Source: Chryseobacterium indoltheticum (GTDB lineage Bacteria > Bacteroidota > Bacteroidia > Flavobacteriales > Weeksellaceae). Taken from it: 64,000 nucleotides of DNA. The notes beneath the pieces are model-generated. The model saw only the letters and a list, made by a program, of their open reading frames with translations. It had not been told where the DNA came from and did not search any database. Of this stretch, positions 31,914 through 40,880 are shown in pieces. Made by a program: the position numbers and the translations under genes. The stretch is taken from positions 1,488,001-1,552,000 of the forward strand of contig NZ_CP033929.1 of the NCBI RefSeq assembly GCF_003815915.1. Reading direction: 5' to 3'. How positions within the stretch are numbered: position 1 is the stretch's first letter; each line of letters starts with the position of its first letter.

Positions 31914-32396
31914 ATGAAATATGGTAAGAAACAAAAGGAAGACATCTTCGATAAGATTATAGATTCTATAGTAGAAGACGGTAAGCCTATAAGACAGATT
32001 CTAAAAGAAGATTGGACACCATCTACTAGAATCTTTTTTCAATGGTTAGATGAAGATGAAGAGAAGGTAAAACGATACGCACGTGCGTGTGAAATTCGAA
32101 CTGATATGCTATTTGATGAAATGTTAATGATTGCATCTACAACAGAAGAGGGTGAAACCATGAAAATATCTCAAAAAGGAGAAGGTAAGAAAACCGTTAA
32201 AGAAATTGAAAAAACTAAAGGTGATATGCTTGGTCATCGCCGTTTAAAGGTTGAAACTATCAAGTGGGTGATCGGTAAAATGAATCCTAAAAAATACGGT
32301 GCAAAACTCGATATTACTTCTGGAGGTGAACAAATTCTTTCAGCTGAAGAAAGAAAGAAAAAGATACAAGAACTACTTGCAAAAGCTAATAAATAA
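31914..32396 (+). CDS. Terminase small subunit
   Basis: 160 residues. A DNA-binding N-terminus (GKPIRQILKEDWTPSTRIFF, then WLDEDEEKVKRYARA) and a C-terminal HRRLKVETIKWVIGKMNPKKYG, a clear TerS pattern. It recognises phage DNA for packaging. Two bp downstream of the ParB-like gene. Confidence 0.85.
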   Translation: MKYGKKQKEDIFDKIIDSIVEDGKPIRQILKEDWTPSTRIFFQWLDEDEEKVKRYARACEIRTDMLFDEMLMIASTTEEGETMKISQKGEGKKTVKEIEKTKGDMLGHRRLKVETIKWVIGKMNPKKYGAKLDITSGGEQILSAEERKKKIQELLAKANK

Positions 32397-32426
32397 TCGC
32401 CTTTAGTGGCTTAAACAATAAAGGAT

Positions 32427-32738
32427 ATGAATCTACTTTGCCCAGAAGATATTTCATTCAAATTCATTAAAAGTCTTGCAATGACTGATGAGCACATGTC
32501 TGCGATGCGAGATGATAAGTATGGAATTGATTGTGAGCAGTACACCAAAAAGAAAAATGATTTTGAATTTGGTAAGCCAAAGACTTATTATTTCATGGAT
32601 GGTAGTGAAAAAGAGTACACTGATTTACAGAAACTCTGTGATGATTGGAACGAGATAAAAAACTTCGATGATCCAGACTATGAAATAAAATGGGTCAAAT
32701 TAATTCAGAAAAAGGAAACTATTAATTCATCAAAATAA
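32427..32738 (+). CDS. Small hypothetical protein in the packaging operon
   Basis: 103 residues starting MNLLCPEDISFKFIKSLAMT, with YTKKKNDFEFGKPKTYYFMD and a Trp/Asp-rich end. No family recognised. Confidence 0.6.
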   Translation: MNLLCPEDISFKFIKSLAMTDEHMSAMRDDKYGIDCEQYTKKKNDFEFGKPKTYYFMDGSEKEYTDLQKLCDDWNEIKNFDDPDYEIKWVKLIQKKETINSSK

Positions 32739-32745
32739 AATACTC

Positions 32746-33003
32746 ATGGAAAACATATTTTATAAAGTTTCTGCCGACGATGGTATGGGCGGGGAAAGAT
32801 ACTTAGGTTACGCATCAGGTATTAAGAGTGATATTATTAAATATTTTGAGCCTTACAAACCATATAAAGATGCAACTATCTATGTGAACGAAATGAAAGT
32901 AGTGTTTGTTACACCCGAAATGGCGAAACATACAGATGTTCTTCTTTCGGAAAAAGAACAATTAGAAGCGAGATTGAAAGAAATCAATAATGCTTTAAAA
33001 TAG
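32746..33003 (+). CDS. Small hypothetical protein in the packaging operon
   Basis: 85 residues starting MENIFYKVSADDGMGGERYL, with a C-terminal coiled helix (LLSEKEQLEARLKEINNALK). No family recognised. Confidence 0.6.
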   Translation: MENIFYKVSADDGMGGERYLGYASGIKSDIIKYFEPYKPYKDATIYVNEMKVVFVTPEMAKHTDVLLSEKEQLEARLKEINNALK

Positions 33004-33008
33004 TTCCG

Positions 33009-33092
33009 ATGAAGAAATACGGCTTACTCCCCAACGGCAAAAAGAATTTGAAACCAAAATTTATTAAACCTAAAAATAAAAGACGATGTTAA
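33009..33092 (+). CDS. Possible 27-residue basic peptide
   Basis: 27 codons, very basic, beginning MKKYGLLPNGKKNLKPKF and overlapping the next gene by 7 bp. Its position suits a tiny phage gene, but nothing else supports it. Confidence 0.3.
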   Translation: MKKYGLLPNGKKNLKPKFIKPKNKRRC

Positions 33093-33412
33093 ACGGCAAG
33101 GCTAAAAACGATTTTATTATTTGGGCTCTGGATAATAAAAAATGCAACAATCCTCATGTTGAATATTGGTATAATATCACAGTAGATAAGGGTCACTTGT
33201 CATCATTAATTATTGATTGGCTAGATTCGGTAGAGATATTTATCAGTATTCAATATGTAGACGTATTTAACGATATGGAAAACAAGCAAGGATTTGAGGC
33301 TTATGTAACACAAAAACCATTTACATCAAAGTTTAGATGTGTAAATAGTAGACATGAAGCTTTAAAATTAGCTTTACATGAGGCGAACGAAAAATACAAT
33401 TCAAGACCATGA
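33086..33412 (+). CDS. Small hypothetical protein
   Basis: 108 residues starting MLNGKAKNDFIIWALDNKKC, with hydrophobic strands (LSSLIIDWLDSVEIFISIQY) and a basic C-terminus. No family recognised. Confidence 0.6.
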   Translation: MLNGKAKNDFIIWALDNKKCNNPHVEYWYNITVDKGHLSSLIIDWLDSVEIFISIQYVDVFNDMENKQGFEAYVTQKPFTSKFRCVNSRHEALKLALHEANEKYNSRP

Positions 33413-33528
33413 GTTTAGAAGAAATAAAATCCAATTGGAGCAAGACAGATGAAACACTCTACGGAACGCCTGAAATAAAGTTAGCTTCACTCGAAGCAGC
33501 GAAAACAAAAGTAATCTCGAAAAATTAA
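33409..33528 (+). CDS. Very small hypothetical protein
   Basis: 39 codons starting MSLEEIKSNWSKTDETLYGT. It overlaps the previous stop by 4 bp (ATGA) and ends 4 bp before the next gene, a tight packing that supports it. Confidence 0.45.
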   Translation: MSLEEIKSNWSKTDETLYGTPEIKLASLEAAKTKVISKN

Positions 33529-33532
33529 ATTA

Positions 33533-33736
33533 ATGACCATACACCAAGCTATAGAAATTCTTGAGCATTACAATAAATGGAGAAAGGGAGCTGATGTAGA
33601 ACAGCCCTCCCCTGTTTTTATTGGTTTTGCGATTGATTTAGTCACATGTAAGATGAAGGATTTCATTTCCAATAGCGAGAAACCTCAAATTATTGACTTA
33701 GAAAGTCCATTCGCTTATCCTGATGATAAGATATAA
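33533..33736 (+). CDS. Small hypothetical protein
   Basis: 67 residues starting MTIHQAIEILEHYNKWRKGA, a pattern common in small phage proteins of Bacteroidota. Function unknown. Confidence 0.6.
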   Translation: MTIHQAIEILEHYNKWRKGADVEQPSPVFIGFAIDLVTCKMKDFISNSEKPQIIDLESPFAYPDDKI

Positions 33737-33745
33737 AAAGATTTA

Positions 33746-35173
33746 ATGTCCTTAACAGATTCAGAAATTATTTTACTAGAACAACTTCTTAAAGAAGAAG
33801 AGGTAGATGAATTGTTTAGTAGACTCACTGAATTTAATGATAAAACAAATCCAAATTACAAAATTCTATTTGAAGCAATAAATCATCAAAAATGGGGTTT
33901 TGATGAAAAGAATCGTCCTAAACTTCTTTATGGTTTCGCCGGAGTTGCACTTGAAGGAAGTTCAAGATCCGGAAAGACATGGTCCGGTGTTGATATCATA
34001 ATTTGGTTGGCCACCGACAAGCATAAAGATGAAGGCTGTACGATTAATATTTATCGAGAAACGTATAACGAGTTTAAAACTACACTCTACGATGATTTCA
34101 AGCGTAGATTAGATGATTTCGGCTTACATAATCCATTCCATTTAGCGAAAGAAGTTCCGAGCTTTAGAATAGGTAAAACAACCGTTCATTTCCTTGGAGA
34201 TGGTAAACATGGTGGAGGGTGTGATTATGCTTTTTTTAATGAAGCAATGATGATTAGAAACGAGGTTTTCGATCAGGTTGAAATGAGATGTCGAAAATTC
34301 TGGTGGATGGATTACAACCCATCTTTTACCGAGCACTGGGTATTTGATAAAGTTCTTTCGAGAGATAATGTTGCATTTCTTAGAACAACATTCTTAGACA
34401 ATCTAAATTTCATCGCTCCAAATGAGTATACTAAAATCATGAGTTATGAGCCGTGGCTACCTGGAAGCTATGAAGTAACAGAAGATGGAGTTTACTACAA
34501 CTATGAAGCGATTACCGAAACAAACCAACCACCAATACATCCAACGAATGTAATTCAAGGAACTGCAGATGAGTTTATGTGGAAAGTATACGGTCTTGGA
34601 TTACGTGGAGCCATGAAAGGTGTTATATTTCCATCTGTCACCTGGATTGATTCATTTCCGGAAGAGTATAAGATTTATTGCAATGACTTTGGATTTACAT
34701 CAGATCCTAATGCGCTTAATGGATATTACGAGGATGAAAATAATATCTACATTGAACCCCTTCTTTACGAGTCAATTGAGACAGCCGATATACTTGGAAG
34801 TTGTCTTGAAAAATTAGATGTAAGCACTAATGATTTAGTTATCTGCGATTCTTCAGATAAACATGTGTCAGAGAAAAACGGAACCGTTCAAATGGTAACA
34901 GATTTAATTGATCTCGGATGGAATGCTATGAAAGTTAGCAAAACAAAATCTGTTACCTATCATCTTCTTTCAATGAAGAAAAAGAAAATCCACATAGTAA
35001 AAAACCACCTTTACAAAAAAGTAAAGAAAGAGGTAGAAAACTATAAATGGAGAGAAATAAACGGTATTATGATTAATCAGCCCATCGATAAGTTTAATCA
35101 CTTTTGGGATGCTGCTCGATACGGTCATATGGCTTGGAATTCAAATCAAGAATTAGAGACAGACTGGAATTAA
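33746..35173 (+). CDS. Terminase large subunit
   Basis: 475 residues. ATPase: Walker A-like GSSRSGKT (71-78), then INIYRETYNEFKTTLYDDF and the acidic FFNEAMMIRN Walker B region. Nuclease half: CNDFGFTSDPNALNGYY (first Asp), LVICDSSDKHV (second Asp), and a late Asp in FNHFWDAARYGHMAW. It packages phage DNA into proheads. It ends 4 bp before the convergent AlbA_2-type gene. Confidence 0.93.
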   Translation: MSLTDSEIILLEQLLKEEEVDELFSRLTEFNDKTNPNYKILFEAINHQKWGFDEKNRPKLLYGFAGVALEGSSRSGKTWSGVDIIIWLATDKHKDEGCTINIYRETYNEFKTTLYDDFKRRLDDFGLHNPFHLAKEVPSFRIGKTTVHFLGDGKHGGGCDYAFFNEAMMIRNEVFDQVEMRCRKFWWMDYNPSFTEHWVFDKVLSRDNVAFLRTTFLDNLNFIAPNEYTKIMSYEPWLPGSYEVTEDGVYYNYEAITETNQPPIHPTNVIQGTADEFMWKVYGLGLRGAMKGVIFPSVTWIDSFPEEYKIYCNDFGFTSDPNALNGYYEDENNIYIEPLLYESIETADILGSCLEKLDVSTNDLVICDSSDKHVSEKNGTVQMVTDLIDLGWNAMKVSKTKSVTYHLLSMKKKKIHIVKNHLYKKVKKEVENYKWREINGIMINQPIDKFNHFWDAARYGHMAWNSNQELETDWN

Positions 35174-35176
35174 TAT

Positions 35177-36199
35177 TTAATTATGTTTGATGCTTTTCAA
35201 TAAGGTTTTAAGTCCAGAAATTATTTCTTCGTCTTTTTCAGATAATAAAACATTCTCAATGGTTTTAGACGCATCATCAAACAAATTTGCCTTTATTTCA
35301 TATTTAATACTTTTATTTTGTATTGGTGATATTATAAATCCATAATTCTTTAAGTTCATGTTTTGTGACCAAATATAAAATTGTGCCAAAAAAGGCAGTT
35401 TGCCAGTCGTAACATAGTATCTGTGTAAAGAAGCCAATCCCCTCACGATTACAGTATCAGGCTTAAGAATATCAGCTGTAAAGCAGGTTAGGTTACTATC
35501 AAAATCTAAAGACTCATTTAGTTTAATGAAATCACCATTTATATTACCTGACTGAGTAACTTCGTTAACATTGTAGAATTTTATCAAACCACGGACGCCC
35601 AATAAAGGATAATCTGTTGTGTTTGTAATTTGAAATTCTATTTCTGTTGGATCGTAAAAGTTAAAATTGAATTTTGAAATGAAACAATTTACTGATGGTT
35701 CTTGCCTTTTATTAAACATAGCTTCTACCAAGCCATGAGGTGCAAACTTTGATGAAGTTTCAAATCTTAAATAATATATTCCATTATCTAAGTATTGATG
35801 AGGGGGATGAATGCTTTTTGGAATATCTATTATTTGTACATATTTTCCATCTGACATTTTTACATCATGAATTTTAATAGATGTAGGGGGTGGAGAAATC
35901 TTTCCAGCTATTTTCTGATATACCCAATCTTTATCTTTGAATGGAGACCTTGTAAGAGGGCCGTCAAATATTTCCCTACCATCGTATTTTCTTGGTTTGG
36001 GAGAGCCTATAATTAATAATCCACCCTGTGTATTATGTAATGCACATACTTCAGGATAAACCTTTTGAATATCAAGATTGTCTCCGGACTTAAATTCCAA
36101 TATAGATGATTCTTCTGGTGAATTAGAGAAAAATTGCAAAACATCATTTTCATTAATGTTATAAATATCCTTTTTAAAAAATGCTTCTGAGTAATACAT
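35177..36199 (-). CDS. AlbA_2 (Schlafen-like) domain protein, antisense cargo gene
   Basis: 340 residues. The N-terminal AlbA_2 domain is clear: ESSILEFKSGDN, VCALHNTQGGLLIIG, then YVQIIDIPKSIHPPHQYLDNGIYYLR (each segment separate). Residues 165-300 are beta-rich and unassigned. AlbA_2 domains occur in nucleic-acid-binding and defence proteins. It is the only minus-strand gene inside the packaging/head region and separates terminase from portal, just before late promoter copy 2. This is a typical moron position; an anti-phage role is plausible but unproven. Confidence 0.8.
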   Translation of the reverse strand: MYYSEAFFKKDIYNINENDVLQFFSNSPEESSILEFKSGDNLDIQKVYPEVCALHNTQGGLLIIGSPKPRKYDGREIFDGPLTRSPFKDKDWVYQKIAGKISPPPTSIKIHDVKMSDGKYVQIIDIPKSIHPPHQYLDNGIYYLRFETSSKFAPHGLVEAMFNKRQEPSVNCFISKFNFNFYDPTEIEFQITNTTDYPLLGVRGLIKFYNVNEVTQSGNINGDFIKLNESLDFDSNLTCFTADILKPDTVIVRGLASLHRYYVTTGKLPFLAQFYIWSQNMNLKNYGFIISPIQNKSIKYEIKANLFDDASKTIENVLLSEKDEEIISGLKTLLKSIKHN

Positions 36200-36225
36200 T
36201 TAATAGTTTTCTTCAAATATATAAA

Positions 36226-36265
36226 GCGCACACAATTAATCCTAACATTTACAGATTTAAGTTTG
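36226..36265 (+). promoter_or_regulatory. Phage-type late promoter, copy 2
   Basis: The same 24-bp block (36226-36249), 8 bp, and -7 TAAGTTTG (36258-36265). ATG 36284 follows 18 bp later, so the leader is short. It drives the head and tail genes. Confidence 0.82.
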
Positions 36266-36283
36266 CTGAAACTTAAAGTGTAA

Positions 36284-38002
36284 ATGGTTCTGACACCTGT
36301 CGAATTTTTAAAGAAGAAAGTAAATTACTCTCATATCCTAGAAGCTCAACAACAGCATCGGGATATTTCTTATTTTGTACAATCATCTTTGCAGAAAGAA
36401 ATTTCGATAGAATATTTGAGACAGTGGACGAACCGTAAGTACGCTTCAAATGATAAATTTCTCAATTGGGTTAAAACAGTTTTCAAAACTGATAATTTCC
36501 TATCATTCTTCAAATACCTAAGACATCCACTAGCATCGGCTAAACTTGTCAACGATGACGTGAAGCCACAACTGAGAAGAGTATTCCATGCTGATGATTC
36601 TGTTTTCAAATATACTTTGAGAGGTGTGGAAGAAACATGTCATTCAGAATTGAAGTCTGAAAAGTTTGATGATGAGTTATTTGATGCTATTTTATTTAAT
36701 CACAATGATGTTGTAGTTCAGGATATCGACTTAGAAGAAAAGAGATTCCGAGAAATTATTTCCATTAAGAATATTATTTCTGTAGACTGCGAGAAAGACA
36801 AGATCAATCGCATTGCCTACAGATCTTGTATTAATATCGGAGGAAAAGAAGTTCATGGATATTCATACTTGGATAAGGATCAATATATCTTTTTTGACCA
36901 CGATTTTACAGCTGTGTTACATTCTATACATGATTTAGAAGATTGTCCGGTTGATTGGGTTTCTTCTGAGAATATGTTCACAGAGAATCACGTTGTTAAG
37001 AAATCAATTTTCTCATATGCTCTTGCCGATTTCGAAGAATTTGTTTTCTTGAAAACACTCCAAAGAATGACAGAGCCAAATGGAGCAATTCCCGTAACTA
37101 CAAAGCTTAAAACAAAAGATAATAATCCTGCAGGTAATTTAAAGAAAACCGAATCTGATAAGGAACCAATGTCTTCATCTATGATTGGAGGACAAAAACC
37201 GGATCTTATCAATCCAATTTCATCATCTGAAAGTCAATTACAAGCCGGAACGGTTGTTTCTGTGCCAGCTGGAAATAATGCTGATGGCACAATAAACATG
37301 GATGTAGTTAAAAACTATTTCCAGTTTCATTATTTACCTGTTGAATCTTTAGATTATCTAAATAAAAGAATTACTGAAATCGAAAACAGAATTCTTTCAT
37401 CCTTACTTGGGGATTATGAAGAACAAAATGCTGCAGCAAAAAATGAAATGCAAGTCAGTAAAGGATATGTAAGTAAAGAAGATAAACTTAGATGGTTATC
37501 TAAGGAGCTTTCAAGAATCAAAAAATTATCTGATTTCAAAACATTGGCTTTGCTTCATGGAAAAGAGAATGTAGCAGTAGAAGTATTCTTTGGAACTGAT
37601 TTCTTTATTGAATCATTAGATGAATTATTTACTTCATTCAAATTAGCACCAAACGCAATTGAAAGAAGAAAGATTTTAAAAAGAATTTCTCAAAACAGAA
37701 ATAAACACAATCTCCAACAAGCTAAAAGAGATGTGATTCTTTACATGATTCTTCCGTACGCTTCGGATACAGATTTCGCTACAGCTTTAAATGGAGTAGT
37801 TAAGATGCAGCCTGATCTGTTTGAAATGCAAACAAGATTTGATTTTTGGATTGCAATGTTTGAAGCGGAATACGGACAGATAGAAGTATTCTATGAAAGT
37901 CTAGGAGATGATATGAAAGAAAGCGAGAAAATCATCTTAATCACGAATTTAATCAAAAACATAATTAAAAATGAGCAGCAAGCAATTATCAGTAACGCTT
38001 AG
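36284..38002 (+). CDS. Portal-like protein
   Basis: 572 residues directly after TerL (past the cargo gene) and before scaffold and capsid, which is the usual place of a portal. Features seen: an N-terminal helical part, a central Pro/Ser-rich insert (about 275-330), a segment FQFHYLPVESLDYLNKRITEIENRI, and a C-terminal acidic helix end. The assignment rests on position and size; no motif alone is decisive. It overlaps the next gene by 32 bp. Confidence 0.65.
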   Translation: MVLTPVEFLKKKVNYSHILEAQQQHRDISYFVQSSLQKEISIEYLRQWTNRKYASNDKFLNWVKTVFKTDNFLSFFKYLRHPLASAKLVNDDVKPQLRRVFHADDSVFKYTLRGVEETCHSELKSEKFDDELFDAILFNHNDVVVQDIDLEEKRFREIISIKNIISVDCEKDKINRIAYRSCINIGGKEVHGYSYLDKDQYIFFDHDFTAVLHSIHDLEDCPVDWVSSENMFTENHVVKKSIFSYALADFEEFVFLKTLQRMTEPNGAIPVTTKLKTKDNNPAGNLKKTESDKEPMSSSMIGGQKPDLINPISSSESQLQAGTVVSVPAGNNADGTINMDVVKNYFQFHYLPVESLDYLNKRITEIENRILSSLLGDYEEQNAAAKNEMQVSKGYVSKEDKLRWLSKELSRIKKLSDFKTLALLHGKENVAVEVFFGTDFFIESLDELFTSFKLAPNAIERRKILKRISQNRNKHNLQQAKRDVILYMILPYASDTDFATALNGVVKMQPDLFEMQTRFDFWIAMFEAEYGQIEVFYESLGDDMKESEKIILITNLIKNIIKNEQQAIISNA

Positions 38003-38693
38003 TTTATTCTACGGTGTTGCTACTTACAACGCTAAAGGTGATATCACCAGTAAGCATGAGTCGGTCACTATTACTCAAGGATCTTCGGAGTGGGATAATT
38101 TTATGAAACATTTAAAAGCAAATGGAATCACTGAAATTAAAGTAACGAAAGCTTATGACTTAAATAAAGTTAATAAGGACGAACCAACAGATTCAGAAAA
38201 GCGATATGAAGAAGTGAAAGATATTGAGCCTATTCAAGCAGAAGTTGATAAATACTTCACAGCTCCGGAAATTGCTTTAACTCCTGAACAGAAAGAATTG
38301 AAAGAGCTTAGAGAAATGGTTGAAGCTTTAAAAGGTGGTAATAATTCTACAGCAATTAATAAAGTTGTTTCAACCGAAAATTCAGATGCCTTAAAAACAG
38401 CAAGAGCAGACTACGAAAAGGTAGTAGGAAAGAAAGCAGGTGTTCAATGGGATGTTGCCCAAATCAACTCAAAAAAAGAAGAATTTGAAGTGCTGGAAAC
38501 AGCAAGAGCAGACTACGAAAAGGTAGTAGGAAAGAAAGCAGGTGTTCAATGGGATGTTGCCCAAATCAACTCAAAAAAAGAAGAATTTGAAGTGCTGGAA
38601 ACAGCAAGAGCAGATTATAAAAAAGCTTTTGATAAAGATGCTGATGAAGCATTGACTTTGGAAGAGCTGGAAAAAGCCATTAAGGAAAAATAA
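37971..38693 (+). CDS. Repeat-containing HeH/LEM-like head protein
   Basis: 240 residues. The C-terminal third contains two identical 34-residue repeats (ARADYEKVVGKKAGVQWDVA in each) and a third diverged unit (ARADYKKAFDKDADEALTLE). Each unit resembles the HeH/LEM-type helix-extension-helix module found at the ends of phage structural proteins. The N-terminal part is beta-like (LSVTLSLFYGVATYNAKGD). Located between portal and scaffold. Exact role unknown. Confidence 0.65.
   Translation: MSSKQLSVTLSLFYGVATYNAKGDITSKHESVTITQGSSEWDNFMKHLKANGITEIKVTKAYDLNKVNKDEPTDSEKRYEEVKDIEPIQAEVDKYFTAPEIALTPEQKELKELREMVEALKGGNNSTAINKVVSTENSDALKTARADYEKVVGKKAGVQWDVAQINSKKEEFEVLETARADYEKVVGKKAGVQWDVAQINSKKEEFEVLETARADYKKAFDKDADEALTLEELEKAIKEK
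38397..38614 (+). repeat. Exact 102-bp in-frame tandem duplication
   Basis: 38397-38498 and 38499-38600 are identical; a third copy begins at 38601 and is identical for 14 bp. The unit encodes 34 residues, so the frame is kept. The absence of any difference implies a very recent event. Confidence 0.95.
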
Positions 38694-38715
38694 GGCAATT
38701 AAGATTTAAATAAAT

Positions 38716-38743
38716 AAAACCGTGATTACGGTCACGGTTTTTA
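38716..38743 (+). terminator. Terminator-like hairpin
   Basis: Stem AAAACCGTGA / TCACGGTTTT with a 6-nt loop and T-rich end, 23 bp after the repeat-containing gene. Confidence 0.7.
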
Positions 38744-38750
38744 TAAAACA

Positions 38751-38811
38751 GCTAATTTCTTCACTTGGATAGAAGAATTTTAAAAATGGGTTCGATTCCC
38801 ATTATTGGCCC
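38751..38811 (+). pseudogene. tRNA-like remnant
   Basis: A T-arm ATGGG-TTCGATT-CCCAT is canonical. GCTAATT (38751-38757) can pair with TATTGGC in six of seven positions as an acceptor stem, and TTC-ACTTGGATA-GAA looks like a D-arm. Only 11 nt remain between the arms, so the anticodon arm is missing. It cannot be a normal tRNA; it may be a decayed phage tRNA or a tRNA-like structure. Confidence 0.45.
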
Positions 38812-38844
38812 AAATAAATTAATAATTAAAATTCCTAAAAGACT

Positions 38845-39741
38845 ATGGAAGAGTTTTTCAAAAACGAAGAAAATATTAAAGATGCAAATCTTACACCTGA
38901 GCAGATTGTTGCATTGACTCCTAAGATGACTGATTATGTATCAGAGCAAAAAAAAGCATGGGATGGAAAAGCGAACACAGATGCAGAAGCCATCCTTACT
39001 GGTGCCGCAACATACCTGAAAGAAAAAACAGGAGTGAAGGAAGACCGTCAGCAAGGAGAGAAATTCGCAGATTACCTTTCTCGCCTTTCAGACAAAGCAA
39101 TCGAAAGTAAAAAATCAGAAGTTGACAAACTAAAAACTGATTACGAAACTAAGTTAAAAGACTTCAAAGGGGATGAAGCCACTAAGCAAGAGCTACAAGA
39201 TGCTAAACAAAAGCTTGATGATGCTCAAAAGAAATTAGCTGATTTCGATACTTTGAAAGAAAAAGCTGAGAAGTATGAAAAAACATCAAACGAGCTTTCA
39301 GAATATAAGAAGAAAGTTGCTTACAGTAGTGTAAAACCTACTTTCTCTAAAGACTCTAATGAGTATGAAATTAAAGCTAAGTGGAATGAATTTCAAAAAG
39401 CTACAGAAGCAAAATACAACATTGAATTGGATGGAGATGATTATATAGCTGTAGATAAAGAGAATCAGCACAAGCGAGTAAAATTATCCGAGTTGGTTGC
39501 AAAAGATGAGGGCTTAAAATCAGTAATTACCGGAAGAATTGTTCCGGGAACCGGTGCGAAAGGAACAAAGATCACAGTTGAAGGTATAGAAGCCGACATC
39601 ACTGACGAAATTAAAAAAGATTCTGCAGAGCGAACAAAAATAATCAGAGAACAGTTGGCAAAAGAAGGGGTAACACCTACTTCTCGTGATTATTCTAAAA
39701 GATTCTCAGAACTGAATAAAAAAATCCTTGCCGCAAAGTAA
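38845..39741 (+). CDS. Scaffold-like coiled-coil protein
   Basis: 298 residues, highly charged, with a long coiled coil at about 90-155 (KSEVDKLKTDYETKLKDFKG; DAKQKLDDAQKKLADFDTLK). It lies directly before the capsid gene, the usual place of the scaffold. Likely forms the prohead core and is lost in the mature head. Confidence 0.75.
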   Translation: MEEFFKNEENIKDANLTPEQIVALTPKMTDYVSEQKKAWDGKANTDAEAILTGAATYLKEKTGVKEDRQQGEKFADYLSRLSDKAIESKKSEVDKLKTDYETKLKDFKGDEATKQELQDAKQKLDDAQKKLADFDTLKEKAEKYEKTSNELSEYKKKVAYSSVKPTFSKDSNEYEIKAKWNEFQKATEAKYNIELDGDDYIAVDKENQHKRVKLSELVAKDEGLKSVITGRIVPGTGAKGTKITVEGIEADITDEIKKDSAERTKIIREQLAKEGVTPTSRDYSKRFSELNKKILAAK

Positions 39742-39804
39742 GGTATAGCGAAGGACCGCAAAACGTGTATTAAATTATTACTAACAAAAAACAATTTTCT
39801 AAAA

Positions 39805-40878
39805 ATGAATTTAGATGCAACAATGCTAAACAATTACCAGGACACGAACACGGTTACTGAATCTCGCTATGCCGAGTTAGGTGCTGTGGACCTGGCAAAA
39901 AATAGCACAGAAAAAGCAGACTGGGTAAAACCTAGTGTAATTGACGAAATCTCGCAGATCTCATCACTGAGAAACTTGGAGATTCCTGCAATTGTAGATC
40001 AAGAAGTAATAGTTACTTCTACTCCGGGATTTGATATTCCTGCGAATTTAACATCATCTACCAAGATTTCACCAATGGTATATGATATATTCTCAGGATT
40101 TAGACATTTCCCGGCTCATTACGCCAACAACTTAATCGATGAACAGTTTGATCTTGACCACAAGTTTAAGAAGGTTTCGTATGGAATGGGTAAAGCTTTA
40201 GAAGCGATTATTCTCTCTCGATTGGAAGCAAGAAAAACTCAAGTTCTTCCATTGGGTTCAGCTCAGGTTTCTGACGGAACTAAAACTTTCGCATTCAACA
40301 CTACTACTGATACTTTAGAGATTAGTAAGGAGGCACAAAAAGAATTGATGTTTTCCAATATCTCTAGAATCGTAGGTGCAAATGAAATAGGGGGAGATTA
40401 TGAGATTCTAACTTCAAGAGCTGGATTAGCTGCTTCAAGAAACGAATGGGCGAAATACGGAAACAACAACGAGAAAAACCTTCAGGCGCTGGGATATCCT
40501 TCGCCGGATCAGCTTCACGAATCAGGCTTATTAGCTCCTGGTTCTGATAATTTCGTAGGATATTATGTGAGAAACGGAGCAATTGCGATGTATGAAAACT
40601 TCCCCGCTGATTTCCGTATGGGAACTAAGCTAGGTGGCAAAGAGTGGTCGATGTCTGACACTGAAATTCCATTTGCAAGAATGAGAGCGAATGTATTTGT
40701 AAACCGTGAAGCAACTGATGCAACTGCATTGGTGGCAACCGGAAGAGATACAAATTTAATCATGACACACTTCCAAGAAATGGCGTTGTGGATTAGAGTG
40801 TACATTTTTGAAGAGTTCAACTCTGATTTAAGTACTAGAGCAAATCCAATTATTAAAATCAAAGGTTTAGCATCATAA
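39805..40878 (+). CDS. Major capsid protein
   Basis: 357 residues after the scaffold-like gene. Segments TSTPGFDIPANLTSS, ISPMVYDIFSGFRHFPAHY and LEAIILSRLEARKTQVLPLG, and a late GTKLGGKEWSMSDTEIPFARM, agree with a phage capsid fold of the HK97 superfamily, though I rely mainly on size, position and lack of catalytic motifs. Confidence 0.75.
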   Translation: MNLDATMLNNYQDTNTVTESRYAELGAVDLAKNSTEKADWVKPSVIDEISQISSLRNLEIPAIVDQEVIVTSTPGFDIPANLTSSTKISPMVYDIFSGFRHFPAHYANNLIDEQFDLDHKFKKVSYGMGKALEAIILSRLEARKTQVLPLGSAQVSDGTKTFAFNTTTDTLEISKEAQKELMFSNISRIVGANEIGGDYEILTSRAGLAASRNEWAKYGNNNEKNLQALGYPSPDQLHESGLLAPGSDNFVGYYVRNGAIAMYENFPADFRMGTKLGGKEWSMSDTEIPFARMRANVFVNREATDATALVATGRDTNLIMTHFQEMALWIRVYIFEEFNSDLSTRANPIIKIKGLAS

Positions 40879-40880
40879 TT

